A stretch of 64,000 bases of DNA, from NCBI RefSeq assembly GCF_002201535.1, contig NZ_NIWW01000003.1, positions 372,001 through 436,000 of the forward strand. The letters are read 5' to 3'. The first letter of the stretch is position 1; the number at the start of each line of letters is the position of its first letter. Under the pieces are notes generated by a model. The model did not search any database, was not told where the DNA came from, and worked only from the letters and a program-made list of their open reading frames with translations. This document shows positions 31,374 to 39,199 of this stretch, piece after piece. The position numbers were made by a program, and so were the translations under genes. The stretch comes from Lacimicrobium sp. SS2-24. Its GTDB lineage: Bacteria > Pseudomonadota > Gammaproteobacteria > Enterobacterales > Alteromonadaceae.

Positions 31374-32369
31374 ATGTATACCGATGAAGACCTTGAACAG
31401 GCAAGCCAACACGGGGTACTCAGCGAGCAGTCCGTGCAGCAGTTCCGTCAGTTTATCAATGAACAACAACATCAATTGCGTCAGGATCAGGAAAATTTCC
31501 GGCTGATCGCCGGCTTTAACGATATTTTTGTGGTTATCGCCTGTGCCCTGTTATTGAGCTCTGTTGGCTGGTTAACGCAATACAGCGGCAGTTTCTTAGG
31601 CGCATTAGCCTTCTCGGCCCTGTCCTGGGGACTGGCAGAGTTTTTTGTACGCCGACGCAATATGGCACTGCCCGCCATCGGCTTGTTGCTGAGCTATCTG
31701 GGTGGCTTAATTGCCGCGCCACTGCTCTTTGTGAACGACCCCCACCCTGAAGTCTTTGCGCTGTCAGGGCTGTTAGCGGCACTCGGTGGCTGGCTGCACT
31801 GGCGCCGCTTTCGTGTTCCGATCACCGTCGCTGCAGCCTATGCGGCCTGTGTGCTGGCTGTATTGGGGCTGGTCATGAGTCAGTGGCTGATAGTACACAG
31901 CTGGGTCGAAGAAATGATTTTTGTCGGCGGATTAGTGGCCTTTAGTCTGGCCATGTACTGGGATGCCTCAGATAAAGCCCGCGTTACCCGTCGCTCTGAT
32001 GTGGCGTTCTGGCTGCATCTGCTGGCTGCGCCTATGCTGGTGCATCCATTGTTCGCTGCCTTAGGCATCCTCGATGGCGGTGCAGACTTCAGCAGTATGC
32101 TGGTGGTAATGGCGGTATATCTGCTGCTGGCTCTGGTATCTATCATTATCGACCGCAGAGCCCTGATGGTATCGTCACTGGGATATGTGCTGTACGCCCT
32201 GTCGAGTCTGTTTGATACCTATGGCATGGTGGAACTGAACTTTGCCCTCACCGGTATCTGTCTGGGGAGTGCGTTACTGCTGCTCTCAGCCTTCTGGCAT
32301 CAGGTGCGTGAACTGGTGATGCGTGCCATCCCGACACCGGTACACACCTACTTGCCCGGGCTAAATTAA
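31374..32369 (+). CDS. Polytopic membrane protein (DUF2157-like)
   Basis: Predicted inner-membrane protein of 331 residues resembling DUF2157/DUF4401-type proteins of unknown role. A soluble N-terminal segment (about 1-45) rich in Gln and Asp reads like the short EDLEQASQHGVLSEQ helix pair of that group; nine or ten hydrophobic spans follow to residue 315. The ATG follows AAGGAT. A sigma-54-like element lies upstream and a bidirectional terminator follows. It opens the envelope/stress cluster, but nothing shows it shares its regulation. Confidence 0.6.
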   Translation: MYTDEDLEQASQHGVLSEQSVQQFRQFINEQQHQLRQDQENFRLIAGFNDIFVVIACALLLSSVGWLTQYSGSFLGALAFSALSWGLAEFFVRRRNMALPAIGLLLSYLGGLIAAPLLFVNDPHPEVFALSGLLAALGGWLHWRRFRVPITVAAAYAACVLAVLGLVMSQWLIVHSWVEEMIFVGGLVAFSLAMYWDASDKARVTRRSDVAFWLHLLAAPMLVHPLFAALGILDGGADFSSMLVVMAVYLLLALVSIIIDRRALMVSSLGYVLYALSSLFDTYGMVELNFALTGICLGSALLLLSAFWHQVRELVMRAIPTPVHTYLPGLN

Positions 32370-32393
32370 GTCAAGGGCGCAGATCTTACGAGT

Positions 32394-32420
32394 AAAAAAG
32401 CCGCTGTATGCGGCTTTTTT
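32394..32420. terminator. Bidirectional terminator
   Basis: GCCGC/GCGGC stem with TGTAT loop is flanked by six A on the left and six T on the right, so it can stop transcripts from 31374-32369 and, in the other direction, from the small membrane gene at 32471-32617. Confidence 0.85.
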
Positions 32421-32470
32421 GTGTGTGAGCTTTTTTGAAGAGCAATGTTGAGGGTTAATAATGCCGCGAT

Positions 32471-32617
32471 TCAGATACTGCGCCCTCTTATCAGTCTTAC
32501 CGCTACCACGATTAATGCCAGCACCAGCAACAGGTGGATAAAACCGCCCATTGTGTAAGACGATACCAGCCCTAATCCCCACAAAATAATCAGTACAACA
32601 ATGATTGTTTCCAACAT
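32471..32617 (-). CDS. Small membrane protein (Lmo0937 family)
   Basis: A 48-residue protein with two membrane spans (residues 2-20 and 24-42) and a basic end (RLIRGRSI), matching the short Lmo0937/YqaE-like family of unknown function seen in stress clusters. I use the ATG at 32617 since the two-span family starts at that Met; the open frame continues upstream without sense. It diverges from the BON lipoprotein gene, and the palindrome at 32714 lies in the shared gap. Confidence 0.72.
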   Translation of the reverse strand: MLETIIVVLIILWGLGLVSSYTMGGFIHLLLVLALIVVAVRLIRGRSI

Positions 32618-32713
32618 AGGTTTCTGCCTGTCAACCATAATAGAACACTCACTATGTCCGACAGTAAACACACTGTATGTACGTTTGCTCACACAACTCA
32701 AAATAATTTCTAT

Positions 32714-32729
32714 GGTGCGCTGGCGCACA
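32714..32729 (+). promoter_or_regulatory. Crp/Fnr-type dyad, site 1 (BON lipoprotein)
   Basis: GGTGC-GCTGGC-GCACA, 63 bases before the BON lipoprotein start. The core GTGCGC/GCGCAC is a perfect inverted repeat. It may also serve the divergent small membrane gene. Confidence 0.6.
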
Positions 32730-32791
32730 GAACTAAAAGACTCGGGGACATACACTGCGTATTCCCTTCATCAACCTGTACACAAACCATC

Positions 32792-33103
32792 ATGAAAACT
32801 CGCAACATTTACGCCCTCTTTATATTTAGCCTGTTCAGCCTGACTCTGCTGGGCTGCGGTGCAACCGATAGCCGTGAAAGTACCGGTGAGTATATGGACG
32901 ACACCGTCATCACCACCAAAGTCAAAGCCGCCCTGTTCAACAATGCCTCACTGAAATCCGGCGAAATCAACGTTGAAACCTTCAAGGGCATTGTACAGCT
33001 CAGCGGCTTTGTGAACTCAGCAGAAGACATTGACACCGCGGTACTCGTTGCCGGCAAGGTTACCGGAGTGAAATCGGTAAAAAACGTGATGCGCGTGAAA
33101 TAA
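32792..33103 (+). CDS. BON-domain lipoprotein
   Basis: Predicted lipoprotein of 103 residues with a signal ending LLGC (Cys22) and one BON domain (about residues 36-103: DDTVITTKVKAALFNN through VETFKGIVQLSGFV to GVKSVKNVMRVK). BON proteins such as OsmY and DolP bind phospholipid and protect the envelope. The ATG at 32792 opens directly into the signal peptide; earlier in-frame starts do not. A Crp/Fnr-type dyad lies upstream. Confidence 0.85.
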   Translation: MKTRNIYALFIFSLFSLTLLGCGATDSRESTGEYMDDTVITTKVKAALFNNASLKSGEINVETFKGIVQLSGFVNSAEDIDTAVLVAGKVTGVKSVKNVMRVK

Positions 33104-33120
33104 TGTCGCACCGCGCTTAA

Positions 33121-33136
33121 TGTTCGCTAGCGTACA
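33121..33136 (+). promoter_or_regulatory. Crp/Fnr-type dyad, site 2 (first Crp paralogue)
   Basis: TGTTC-GCTAGC-GTACA, 61 bases before the start at 33198, with a perfect CGCTAGCG core. Matches the cluster pattern with changes in the outer bases. Confidence 0.5.
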
Positions 33137-33197
33137 ATAGTGCAGGCATTACTGCGTTATACTGCCAAGTACTGTACTCATTTATAAAGATATAGCG

Positions 33198-33941
33198 ATG
33201 TCCGAACTGGCATTAAAACAAGGTGTTGACGCCCGGCTTCATAAGCCGACCGAAAATCAGTTACTCAGGGCGCTACCCAGTGACGCACAACAGAGGCTGT
33301 TCCCCCACCTGGAACTCGTTGAAATGCCGCTGGGAAAGGTACTTTATGAATCCGGAGATGTGCTGCGCTATGTGTATTTCCCCGCCGACTGCATTGTTTC
33401 TCTGCTGTATGTAATGGAAAGTGGCGCCTCTGCGGAAATATCCGTGGTTGGCCACGATGGCATGATTGGCGTTGCCCTGTTACTGGGCGGCGAGAGCACC
33501 ACCAGCCGCGCCATCGTACAAAGCTCTGGTTTTGCGTACCGGCTGTTAGGGCAGCGCATGAAGGCAGAATTTAACCGTCATGGGGACCTGCTGTCTATAA
33601 TGCTGCGCTACTCTCAGGCGCTGATCACACAAATGGCGCAGACCGCTGTGTGTAATCGCCATCACAGTATCCAACAGCAACTTTGCCGCTGGCTGTTACT
33701 GTCACTGGACCGCTTAAAAGATAATCACCTGGTCATGACACAGGAACTCATTGCCAACATGCTTGGTGTGCGCCGTGAGGGGGTCACCGAGGCGGCGGGT
33801 AATCTGCACAAACTCCAGGTCATTGACTACAGTCGCGGTCATATCATTGTTACCGACAGGGCTAAGCTCGAGAAGCTCAGCTGCGAATGCTACGGCGTGG
33901 TTAAGCGCGAAACGGACCGTCTGCTGCCATTATCCCGGTAA
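33198..33941 (+). CDS. Crp/Fnr family regulator, paralogue 1
   Basis: DNA-binding regulator of 247 residues with an N-terminal cyclic-nucleotide-binding-type barrel (about 20-145) and a C-terminal winged helix. The barrel has GHDGMIGVALLLGGESTTSRAIV but not a convincing cAMP phosphate cassette, and there is no Fnr-type Cys cluster, so the ligand is unknown. The recognition region is IANMLGVRREGVTEAAGNLHKL (about 189-210), and the chain ends with a LSCECYGVVKRE motif shared with the paralogue. A dyad of Crp-like spacing lies upstream, which suggests autoregulation. Confidence 0.85.
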   Translation: MSELALKQGVDARLHKPTENQLLRALPSDAQQRLFPHLELVEMPLGKVLYESGDVLRYVYFPADCIVSLLYVMESGASAEISVVGHDGMIGVALLLGGESTTSRAIVQSSGFAYRLLGQRMKAEFNRHGDLLSIMLRYSQALITQMAQTAVCNRHHSIQQQLCRWLLLSLDRLKDNHLVMTQELIANMLGVRREGVTEAAGNLHKLQVIDYSRGHIIVTDRAKLEKLSCECYGVVKRETDRLLPLSR

Positions 33942-33952
33942 TGCACCTGATC

Positions 33953-33968
33953 GGTGCTGTAACGCACA
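33953..33968 (+). promoter_or_regulatory. Crp/Fnr-type dyad, site 3 (second Crp paralogue)
   Basis: GGTGC-TGTAAC-GCACA, 95 bases before the start at 34064. The outer half-sites equal those of site 1 although the centre differs, the pattern expected of a dimer operator. Confidence 0.55.
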
Positions 33969-34063
33969 GACCCGCACTCTTATAACAGGCATACTCGTGT
34001 TTCAAGGCTGACACGTACCCGTCTTGCGCCAATCTGGCGACACCAGTGCGAAAGGTTTAGCCC

Positions 34064-34822
34064 ATGTCTGTTACAGCACCCGCGAAGATCACCAACCGAC
34101 TGGTACAACTGTTACCGGCTGACGAGCAGCATCAGCTGTTGTTGCAGTGTGAGGTCGTCGACATGCAGTTTGGCCAGATACTCTGTGAACCGGGTCAGCC
34201 TTATCCTTACCTGTATTTTCCTTTGCACGGCTTTGTCTCCCTGCTCGCCCCGTTGAGTGGTCATATCCCTCTGGAAATGTGCCTGATGGGCAACGAGGGC
34301 ATGCTGGGTGCCAGCCTGGTTTTAGGGATTGAAACCGCTCCCATGCAAGCCATAGTGCAGGGTAAAGGCTCGGCCTGGCGCATTCGCCCTGAGGCCCTGC
34401 AAACCCTGTTAGAAGAATGTGTTCAGCTTCGACGTACACTGCAACAATATCTGTTCCTGCAATTTCGTCAGTTGTCTCAGAGCGCTGCCTGCGGGCATTT
34501 CCACGAGTTGCCACAGCGTCTGGCGCGTTGGTACCTGATGAGCGATGACCGCACGCAGTGCGATGAGTTTTATCTGACCCATCAGTTTCTGGCCGGTATG
34601 CTGGGTGTTCGCCGCAGTGGTGTGACGGTGGCCGCCGGCAAACTGCAAAAACAGCATCTGATCCGCTACAACAGGGGCATGGTGCATATTCTCGACCACG
34701 AAGCACTCCGACAAATGAGCTGCGAATGCTATGGAGCGGGTCTGGATGACTACCGAAATATACTGGGGATCCCATCAACCGGGGCGTTGCTCAGACAGTC
34801 GTTCTCAACCAATACGCCATAA
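34064..34822 (+). CDS. Crp/Fnr family regulator, paralogue 2
   Basis: A 252-residue relative of the regulator at 33198 with the same layout: sensory barrel (about 15-145, GNEGMLGASLVLGIETAPMQAIV) and winged helix. The recognition region LAGMLGVRRSGVTVAAGKLQKQ is nearly the same as in paralogue 1, so both may bind the same sites, and the SCECYGAG motif is also kept. Its 3' end overlaps the convergent YqjK-like gene by 32 bases. No Fnr-type Cys cluster is present and the effector is unknown. Confidence 0.84.
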   Translation: MSVTAPAKITNRLVQLLPADEQHQLLLQCEVVDMQFGQILCEPGQPYPYLYFPLHGFVSLLAPLSGHIPLEMCLMGNEGMLGASLVLGIETAPMQAIVQGKGSAWRIRPEALQTLLEECVQLRRTLQQYLFLQFRQLSQSAACGHFHELPQRLARWYLMSDDRTQCDEFYLTHQFLAGMLGVRRSGVTVAAGKLQKQHLIRYNRGMVHILDHEALRQMSCECYGAGLDDYRNILGIPSTGALLRQSFSTNTP

Positions 34823-35090
34823 ACCCTTGCCATAGTTGCCTGCGCAACCTGGCCCCAACAGCATACAAGCGTTTTCTGATGAGGTTGCCCGATGCATCCT
34901 TGTGGTGACCAAAAAGATAACTGCCGAGCGCGGCCCCGCTGCAGGCAGCCAACAGCAATGACGCCGGAGAACTCAGCTGGCGCTGCAACGACGCCCCGAG
35001 AGTGCGGGTCTGTTTGACTAACTGATGTCGTTGTTGCGGAAGTTGCGCTGCCAGTTCCGCTATGTGTTGATTCAATTGCAAAGAGGACAT
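34791..35090 (-). CDS. YqjK-like protein
   Basis: A 99-residue basic protein that follows the yqjD- and yqjE-like genes, the place of yqjK in enterobacteria. It has an N-terminal helical half (SSLQLNQHIAELAAQLPQQRHQLVKQTR) and one hydrophobic stretch (about 47-63, SPASLLLAACSGAALGSYLFG). I use the ATG at 35090 after an AAAGAGGA-like context next to the upstream stop; longer starts read into the yqjE-like gene. Function is unknown. Confidence 0.6.
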   Translation of the reverse strand: MSSLQLNQHIAELAAQLPQQRHQLVKQTRTLGASLQRQLSSPASLLLAACSGAALGSYLFGHHKDASGNLIRKRLYAVGARLRRQLWQGFMAYWLRTTV

Positions 35091-35091
35091 C

Positions 35092-35526
35092 TTATTGCGC
35101 CCCGTTGCCATCGGTCTGATTAAACACACGCAGACTTTGCATGGTAGCCGGAAAACGAAGCAAACTGCTGTAGTAGCGGCAGCGCCGCAGCACAAACCAC
35201 AGGCCTGAGAGGTTAATCACCATTGCCAGCCCTACCGCCTGAGCCATAGAGAGCTGACTGTATTGGGCCAGTATGATCACCTGCGCCAACGCACCAAACC
35301 ATAAGGTGAGGGCCAGCAATCCGGTTAGCAGACCACATACCACCAATGCGACCATACTGGTGGCGACCCGCTGACCTTCAAGAGTCAGTAATTGCAGTTG
35401 ATCACCGGCAAGGGTTCTGACTTGCTGCCACCACTGAACCATCTCGGCAGCAGCGCCCGGCGATACGGAAGCTGCCGCCCCCGTATTGTCAGGAGCAGCG
35501 TCAGGATTACTCGGCATGTTGTCCAC
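35092..35526 (-). CDS. Phage-holin-family membrane protein (YqjE-like)
   Basis: A 144-residue protein with two membrane spans (about 58-83 and 91-112) of the holin superfamily group that includes YqjE. The N-terminal 28 residues are Pro/Ala/Asp-rich and probably disordered. An ATG three codons in (35517) is an alternative start. It overlaps the YqjD-like gene by 20 bases and touches the YqjK-like gene, so all three are one operon, as in enterobacteria where YqjD is a stationary-phase ribosome-anchoring protein. Confidence 0.72.
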   Translation of the reverse strand: MDNMPSNPDAAPDNTGAAASVSPGAAAEMVQWWQQVRTLAGDQLQLLTLEGQRVATSMVALVVCGLLTGLLALTLWFGALAQVIILAQYSQLSMAQAVGLAMVINLSGLWFVLRRCRYYSSLLRFPATMQSLRVFNQTDGNGAQ

Positions 35527-35866
35527 CGCTGCGACGGCTTAACCACCAGCTAAACAGCATACCTGTGGCCATTGCGACACCCAGTGACATCAGTGGATGG
35601 CTGCGTATCTGCTCACGGGTTCCCTCGGTTAATTGCTGCTGCAGATGATTCAGCTGCTGCCCTTTTTTGGACATCGCCTCGGCGGCATGGTTAACGCCAC
35701 TGGCCATTTTATCCACCGTATCATGGGCACTGGCTGTCATTTGTTCGATTGCCGGGGACCCGGCTTCGGCTGCACTGTTGATAGCATTGTGAATGCTGTT
35801 TGATGCCGCATCCACGCCACTGCTGAGGCCTTTTTTGGCAGCGTTGGTTTCTTTTGAATTTTCCAT
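35507..35866 (-). CDS. YqjD/ElaB-type (DUF883) protein
   Basis: A 119-residue protein with a long amphipathic helix region (residues 1-85, rich in Ala, Asn, Gln and Ser) and one C-terminal membrane span (about 91-108) before a GG-rich tail, the layout of the DUF883 proteins YqjD, ElaB and YgaM, which tether stationary-phase ribosomes to the membrane in E. coli. The ATG at 35866 is preceded by GGAG at good spacing. A Crp/Fnr-type dyad lies 79 bases upstream. Confidence 0.78.
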   Translation of the reverse strand: MENSKETNAAKKGLSSGVDAASNSIHNAINSAAEAGSPAIEQMTASAHDTVDKMASGVNHAAEAMSKKGQQLNHLQQQLTEGTREQIRSHPLMSLGVAMATGMLFSWWLSRRSGGQHAE

Positions 35867-35944
35867 GGTAACTCCGTTTGTGTGTAACAGGGACAATGTT
35901 ATCCCTGTCTTATTCTTAGTATCTATGTGGCAATGCGCCTTGTC

Positions 35945-35960
35945 GGTGCGCCAGCACGCT
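35945..35960 (-). promoter_or_regulatory. Crp/Fnr-type dyad, site 4 (YqjD operon)
   Basis: GGTGC-GCCAGC-ACGCT on the plus strand, read toward the YqjD-like gene as AGCGTGCTGGCGCACC. It is followed in the gene direction by AATAAGACAGGG, a string that also follows site 5. Confidence 0.55.
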
Positions 35961-36955
35961 TATCCTTTTTTTGCCACGGTCACAGCGTTAGCAATAATCA
36001 CTTCAACCCGCCGGTTTTGCTGCCGACCACCTGATGTGGCATTACTGACTAGCGGTGAAGTCTCACCTTTGCTGGACGTGTTAAGACGGCTGTCTGCAAC
36101 CCCCCGGGCAACCAAAAAGTCTTTTACGGTGTCCGCCCGGCGCTGCGACAACAGCATATTGGCGGCTTCACTGCCCACATCATCCGTGTGTCCTTCAATC
36201 TGTGCGATGCGCTCAGGGTACGTGGTCAGAAATGTCGCCAATCTGTCCAGATGGCTGCTGTTACCTTTAAGGCTGGATTTGCCGCTATCAAAGAGCACAT
36301 CCCCCAGGGTGATGACTAACCCTCTGTCGGTGGGGCGGGCATTTAATTCAGCCAACTGTGAGCGCAAGGCAATGGCGTCGGCCTCAGCGTGCTCGGCCTG
36401 TTGACGTGCGGTTTGAGCATCTGAGCGGGCGCTTTGCTCGCGATTTGCCGACAATCTGACCTGCTCCCTGGCCGAGTCGGTGTCTCTGCGCGCCAGTTTG
36501 GCATCTTTCTGGGCTTGGGCAGCGCTGGACATTGCCTGCTCTGCATCTTCCCGGGCTAACATCGCATCGGCCCTGGCGCGCTCTGCCTCCAGACTACGTG
36601 CATCCAGGCGGATGTCATCACGTTGCTGATTCAGTCCCTGGCGCTGCGACTCTAACAGACGGGTGTTTGCCTCCGTGCTGGCCAGCGCCACCTTGCGTTC
36701 TGCCATCGCCATGCGGTGGCTCACCAACTGCTTATTTTTTTCCGGTTTTTCGGCTAACAGCACCGCGTGCTCAGCCTCTTTTATTGCCAGAGGTGCCAAT
36801 ACCGCCAGGTGTCGGTCATTTTGTAGCTGCGTTAGCTGCTGACGCAGCTCGTGCGCGCCCTCTGGCGTGCCCGGCGCACTGGCACAGCCACCGAGTAAAA
36901 GGGAGGCAAGGCTCAGACTCAGCAGTGTTCTGGCAAAAGGATTAATACGGTTCAT
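35960..36955 (-). CDS. DUF4398/OmpA-family lipoprotein
   Basis: Predicted lipoprotein of 331 residues (LLGGC, Cys24). An N-terminal DUF4398-like helical region gives way to a long coiled coil rich in Ala, Glu, Gln and Arg (about 100-205) and a C-terminal OmpA peptidoglycan-binding domain (VLFDSGKSSLKGNSSHLDRL, IEGHTDDVG, LSQRRADTVKDFL, NRRVEVII). It would bridge the outer membrane and the wall. Its ATG overlaps the stop of the companion DUF4398 gene by four bases. Confidence 0.86.
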   Translation of the reverse strand: MNRINPFARTLLSLSLASLLLGGCASAPGTPEGAHELRQQLTQLQNDRHLAVLAPLAIKEAEHAVLLAEKPEKNKQLVSHRMAMAERKVALASTEANTRLLESQRQGLNQQRDDIRLDARSLEAERARADAMLAREDAEQAMSSAAQAQKDAKLARRDTDSAREQVRLSANREQSARSDAQTARQQAEHAEADAIALRSQLAELNARPTDRGLVITLGDVLFDSGKSSLKGNSSHLDRLATFLTTYPERIAQIEGHTDDVGSEAANMLLSQRRADTVKDFLVARGVADSRLNTSSKGETSPLVSNATSGGRQQNRRVEVIIANAVTVAKKG

Positions 36956-37380
36956 GGTCTGACTCCTGAAAGGTTGCGTTGAACTTCCTGTTTTAAGACA
37001 TCAATGCTCTGTTGCATATTCTCATTGATGGCCTGGGCTTTGATCAGCTCAGCCCGCGCCAATGCCAGTTCGGCACTGGCCTGTGCCTGCAATGCCAGCT
37101 GCCGCGCCTGTTGCATATCCCGGGCAATCACCGCGCTACGGGCTGCGGCCAGTTCGGTGCGGGCATTATTGAGTTCGGTACTGGTATAACGGGTGGTTTG
37201 TGCCCTTTCGGCATTGCCGATCGCCCGTTCGGCGGCCTCCACTTCGGCTGTTGGGGCCTTCAGTGCGCTGGCGCAACCACCCAGCAGCAGCGTCGTGGCC
37301 ATGATCATAAAGAGTGCTTTGCATCGCTTTTTGCTCAGCAAAAGTGTCCTGGTTAGAGGGACGGCAATGAATGTGTTCAT
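36952..37380 (-). CDS. DUF4398 lipoprotein
   Basis: A 142-residue predicted lipoprotein with a long signal region ending LLGGC (Cys36), followed by alpha-helical DUF4398 sequence (KAPTAEVEAAERAI, AARSAVIARDMQQARQLALQA). The start at 37380 is backed by AGGAGT six bases before it; Met25 would also give a working signal. It is the first gene of the DUF4398-OmpA pair, with a Crp/Fnr-type dyad 73 bases upstream. Confidence 0.8.
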   Translation of the reverse strand: MNTFIAVPLTRTLLLSKKRCKALFMIMATTLLLGGCASALKAPTAEVEAAERAIGNAERAQTTRYTSTELNNARTELAAARSAVIARDMQQARQLALQAQASAELALARAELIKAQAINENMQQSIDVLKQEVQRNLSGVRP

Positions 37381-37452
37381 GTAAGACTCCTGATGGTACG
37401 GGCAACAAACAGTGCGCCCTGTCTTACTATGAGCGCATCACCCTAGCCTGTC

Positions 37453-37468
37453 GGTACGCTGGCGCGCA
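37453..37468 (-). promoter_or_regulatory. Crp/Fnr-type dyad, site 5 (DUF4398 operon)
   Basis: GGTAC-GCTGGC-GCGCA on the plus strand. Reading toward the gene it is followed by ATAGTAAGACAGGG, close to the string that follows site 4, which marks a shared promoter layout. Confidence 0.55.
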
Positions 37469-37499
37469 TAACAGAATACAGAGTCGTTTGTACAGAGTC

Positions 37500-38216
37500 T
37501 TAGAGGGGGGGGGTCGCCCGGCGTTTGGCCTGGTACATGGCAGCATCAGCAACGCTGATCAGTTTTTCGGCACTTTTCCCATCGGCCGGAAAGGTCGCCA
37601 CACCGATACTGGCAGACACCTCTACCATGGTCTTGTCTATCTGATAGGGTTGCGCCAGCAGGCAACACAACTTGGCGGCAAACTGGTCTGCATCTTCTTT
37701 GTGCTTGGTGTTATTCAACAGTAACAGAAACTCATCACCACCATGTCGGCTGATGGCATCACTTTCGCGAATAGAAGAGCGCAGGCGCGCGCTGACCTGC
37801 TGCAGGACTTTATCTCCGGCACCATGACCGTGGCGGTCGTTCACCGGTTTAAAGTTATCCAGGTCGATAAACAATAAGGCAAACAGCCCGCGCTCCCGTT
37901 TTGCGATTCGGATAGCCTGCTTTATACGATCCAGCATCACACTGCGATTAAGGGTCTGGGTCAGGGCATCACACTGACTGTTCAGCATCAGTTGCTGTAA
38001 TTCCGCCCTGGCCTGTTTCAGGGCCAGTAATAATTGTTGGTTTTCCCGCTGTAGCTGAGCTTTTTCCAGACTCTGTATGTCGCGCAGTAACATTGCGTCA
38101 CAACTCAGTCCATCATGCTGTGCCTGACTGCCGTTCAGCGCGTCTTGCTCTGTCGTTCTTAGCTTGCGCAGGGTACTGCGCAGCAGAAAAGGGTTAATAT
38201 CTACAGAATCTTTCAT
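37500..38216 (-). CDS. Diguanylate cyclase (GGDEF)
   Basis: Soluble enzyme of 238 residues that makes cyclic di-GMP from GTP. The N-terminal part (about 40-80) is a coiled coil likely to drive dimer formation; the GGDEF domain follows with DALTQTLNR, FIDLDNFKPVND and an intact active site GGDEF at 159-163. An inhibitory-site RESD (RxxD, 150-153) sits five residues before it, so product inhibition is expected. There is no recognisable sensor domain. The last codons contain a run of nine G/C bases (37505-37513). Confidence 0.9.
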   Translation of the reverse strand: MKDSVDINPFLLRSTLRKLRTTEQDALNGSQAQHDGLSCDAMLLRDIQSLEKAQLQRENQQLLLALKQARAELQQLMLNSQCDALTQTLNRSVMLDRIKQAIRIAKRERGLFALLFIDLDNFKPVNDRHGHGAGDKVLQQVSARLRSSIRESDAISRHGGDEFLLLLNNTKHKEDADQFAAKLCCLLAQPYQIDKTMVEVSASIGVATFPADGKSAEKLISVADAAMYQAKRRATPPL

Positions 38217-38303
38217 AGCCCGCCCCTTAAAAAACTATCAGGTTACGCGCATTGCGTTGTGATGAATGTGCGTTATCAGACATTTGCAGGTGGAAATAGC
38301 CAC

Positions 38304-39140
38304 TCAGTGAGTCAGCAAATCAAAGGTGACGCTTCTGACACCCCGGATATTCTGTGCCAGTTCGACGGCTAAAGCGTGCTCGATACCACTGCTGACTTTC
38401 CCTGAGAGGGTCACGATGCCCTTGTCGGTATTCACGGAAATATCCGAACCCGAGACGTTAGAAGAGTACATCAAGGTGGATTTCACTTTGGTCGTGATCC
38501 AACTGTCGGCTATTAATGTGCTTTTTTCGTTATCTTTCGGGTTACTTTTTTCATCTGCCGATCCGGTAATTTTCAGGCTGTTGCGCACCGAGCGCACCCC
38601 TTGCGTGTTGCTGGCCAGTTTTTCCGCTTGTTGACTGGCCTGCTCGCTGGTCACAGTACCACTCAGTTCAACCTGTCCCTCTTTGGTAACGACGGATGTT
38701 TCCATACCCTCTGTATGCTTGTTCCACAACAGTTTGGATTTGATTGCAGCGGTAATGGTGGCATCATCGACAATCTCGCCAAAACCTCGGGGATTACTGT
38801 CTTTCTGCTGCTGCAGGTTCGCGTCCACTGTGATGCGATTGTCCACATCTTTAACGCCACTGACACCTGCGGCAATGGCCTCGGCCAGCTCTTTATGAGG
38901 CGCTTCCTGCACTTTACCCACCAGGGTGATATTGCCATCCAGGGCGGTAACACTGAGATCGCCAGCCCGCAGGTAAGGACTTAGCGCATAGGTGGTCCAT
39001 ATTTGCATTTCATGTCTGGCATTGGTCACTGCACTGGCAATGTCACTTTCTGACACCTTGTTATTCGCCATGCTGTGGGGACTGCTAAGAGCCAGTAAAA
39101 CCGCAAGCGGTAATAACAGCTTTAAATTTAATGTTTTCAT
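38304..39140 (-). CDS. Exported protein with three BON domains
   Basis: Periplasmic protein of 278 residues with a cleavable signal (residues 1-25, SMA-NN) and three tandem BON domains (about 32-105, 120-190 and 208-278), the triple arrangement resembling OsmY extended by one unit. Each keeps the central Gly of the D/K-GxVxLSGxV strand pair (TKEGQVELSGTV, TDKGIVTLSGKV; the first reads LDGNITLVGKV). Role is probably envelope protection in osmotic or stationary stress. It lies 59 bases after the CsbD-like gene, separated by a terminator. Confidence 0.87.
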   Translation of the reverse strand: MKTLNLKLLLPLAVLLALSSPHSMANNKVSESDIASAVTNARHEMQIWTTYALSPYLRAGDLSVTALDGNITLVGKVQEAPHKELAEAIAAGVSGVKDVDNRITVDANLQQQKDSNPRGFGEIVDDATITAAIKSKLLWNKHTEGMETSVVTKEGQVELSGTVTSEQASQQAEKLASNTQGVRSVRNSLKITGSADEKSNPKDNEKSTLIADSWITTKVKSTLMYSSNVSGSDISVNTDKGIVTLSGKVSSGIEHALAVELAQNIRGVRSVTFDLLTH

Positions 39141-39156
39141 CGTGTCTTACTCTGAT

Positions 39157-39189
39157 AAAAAAAGCCGGGGCTCGCGATCAGCCTCCGGC
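39157..39189 (-). terminator. Terminator after the CsbD-like gene
   Basis: On the minus strand GCCGGAGGC pairs with GCCCCGGC (one mismatch) and is followed by seven T. It lies 11 bases after the CsbD-like stop and before the triple-BON gene. Confidence 0.7.
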
Positions 39190-39199
39190 ATCTAAGGGA

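Noticed and set aside
34089-34778. Minus-strand open frame of 229 codons
   Set aside because: Shadow of the second Crp/Fnr gene, rich in Arg, Pro and Cys as expected for reverse reading of GC-rich coding sequence.
38230-38290. A seventh Crp/Fnr-type dyad before the diguanylate cyclase gene
   Set aside because: GC-rich strings occur there, but no pair of half-sites fits the six-base spacing seen at the other sites.
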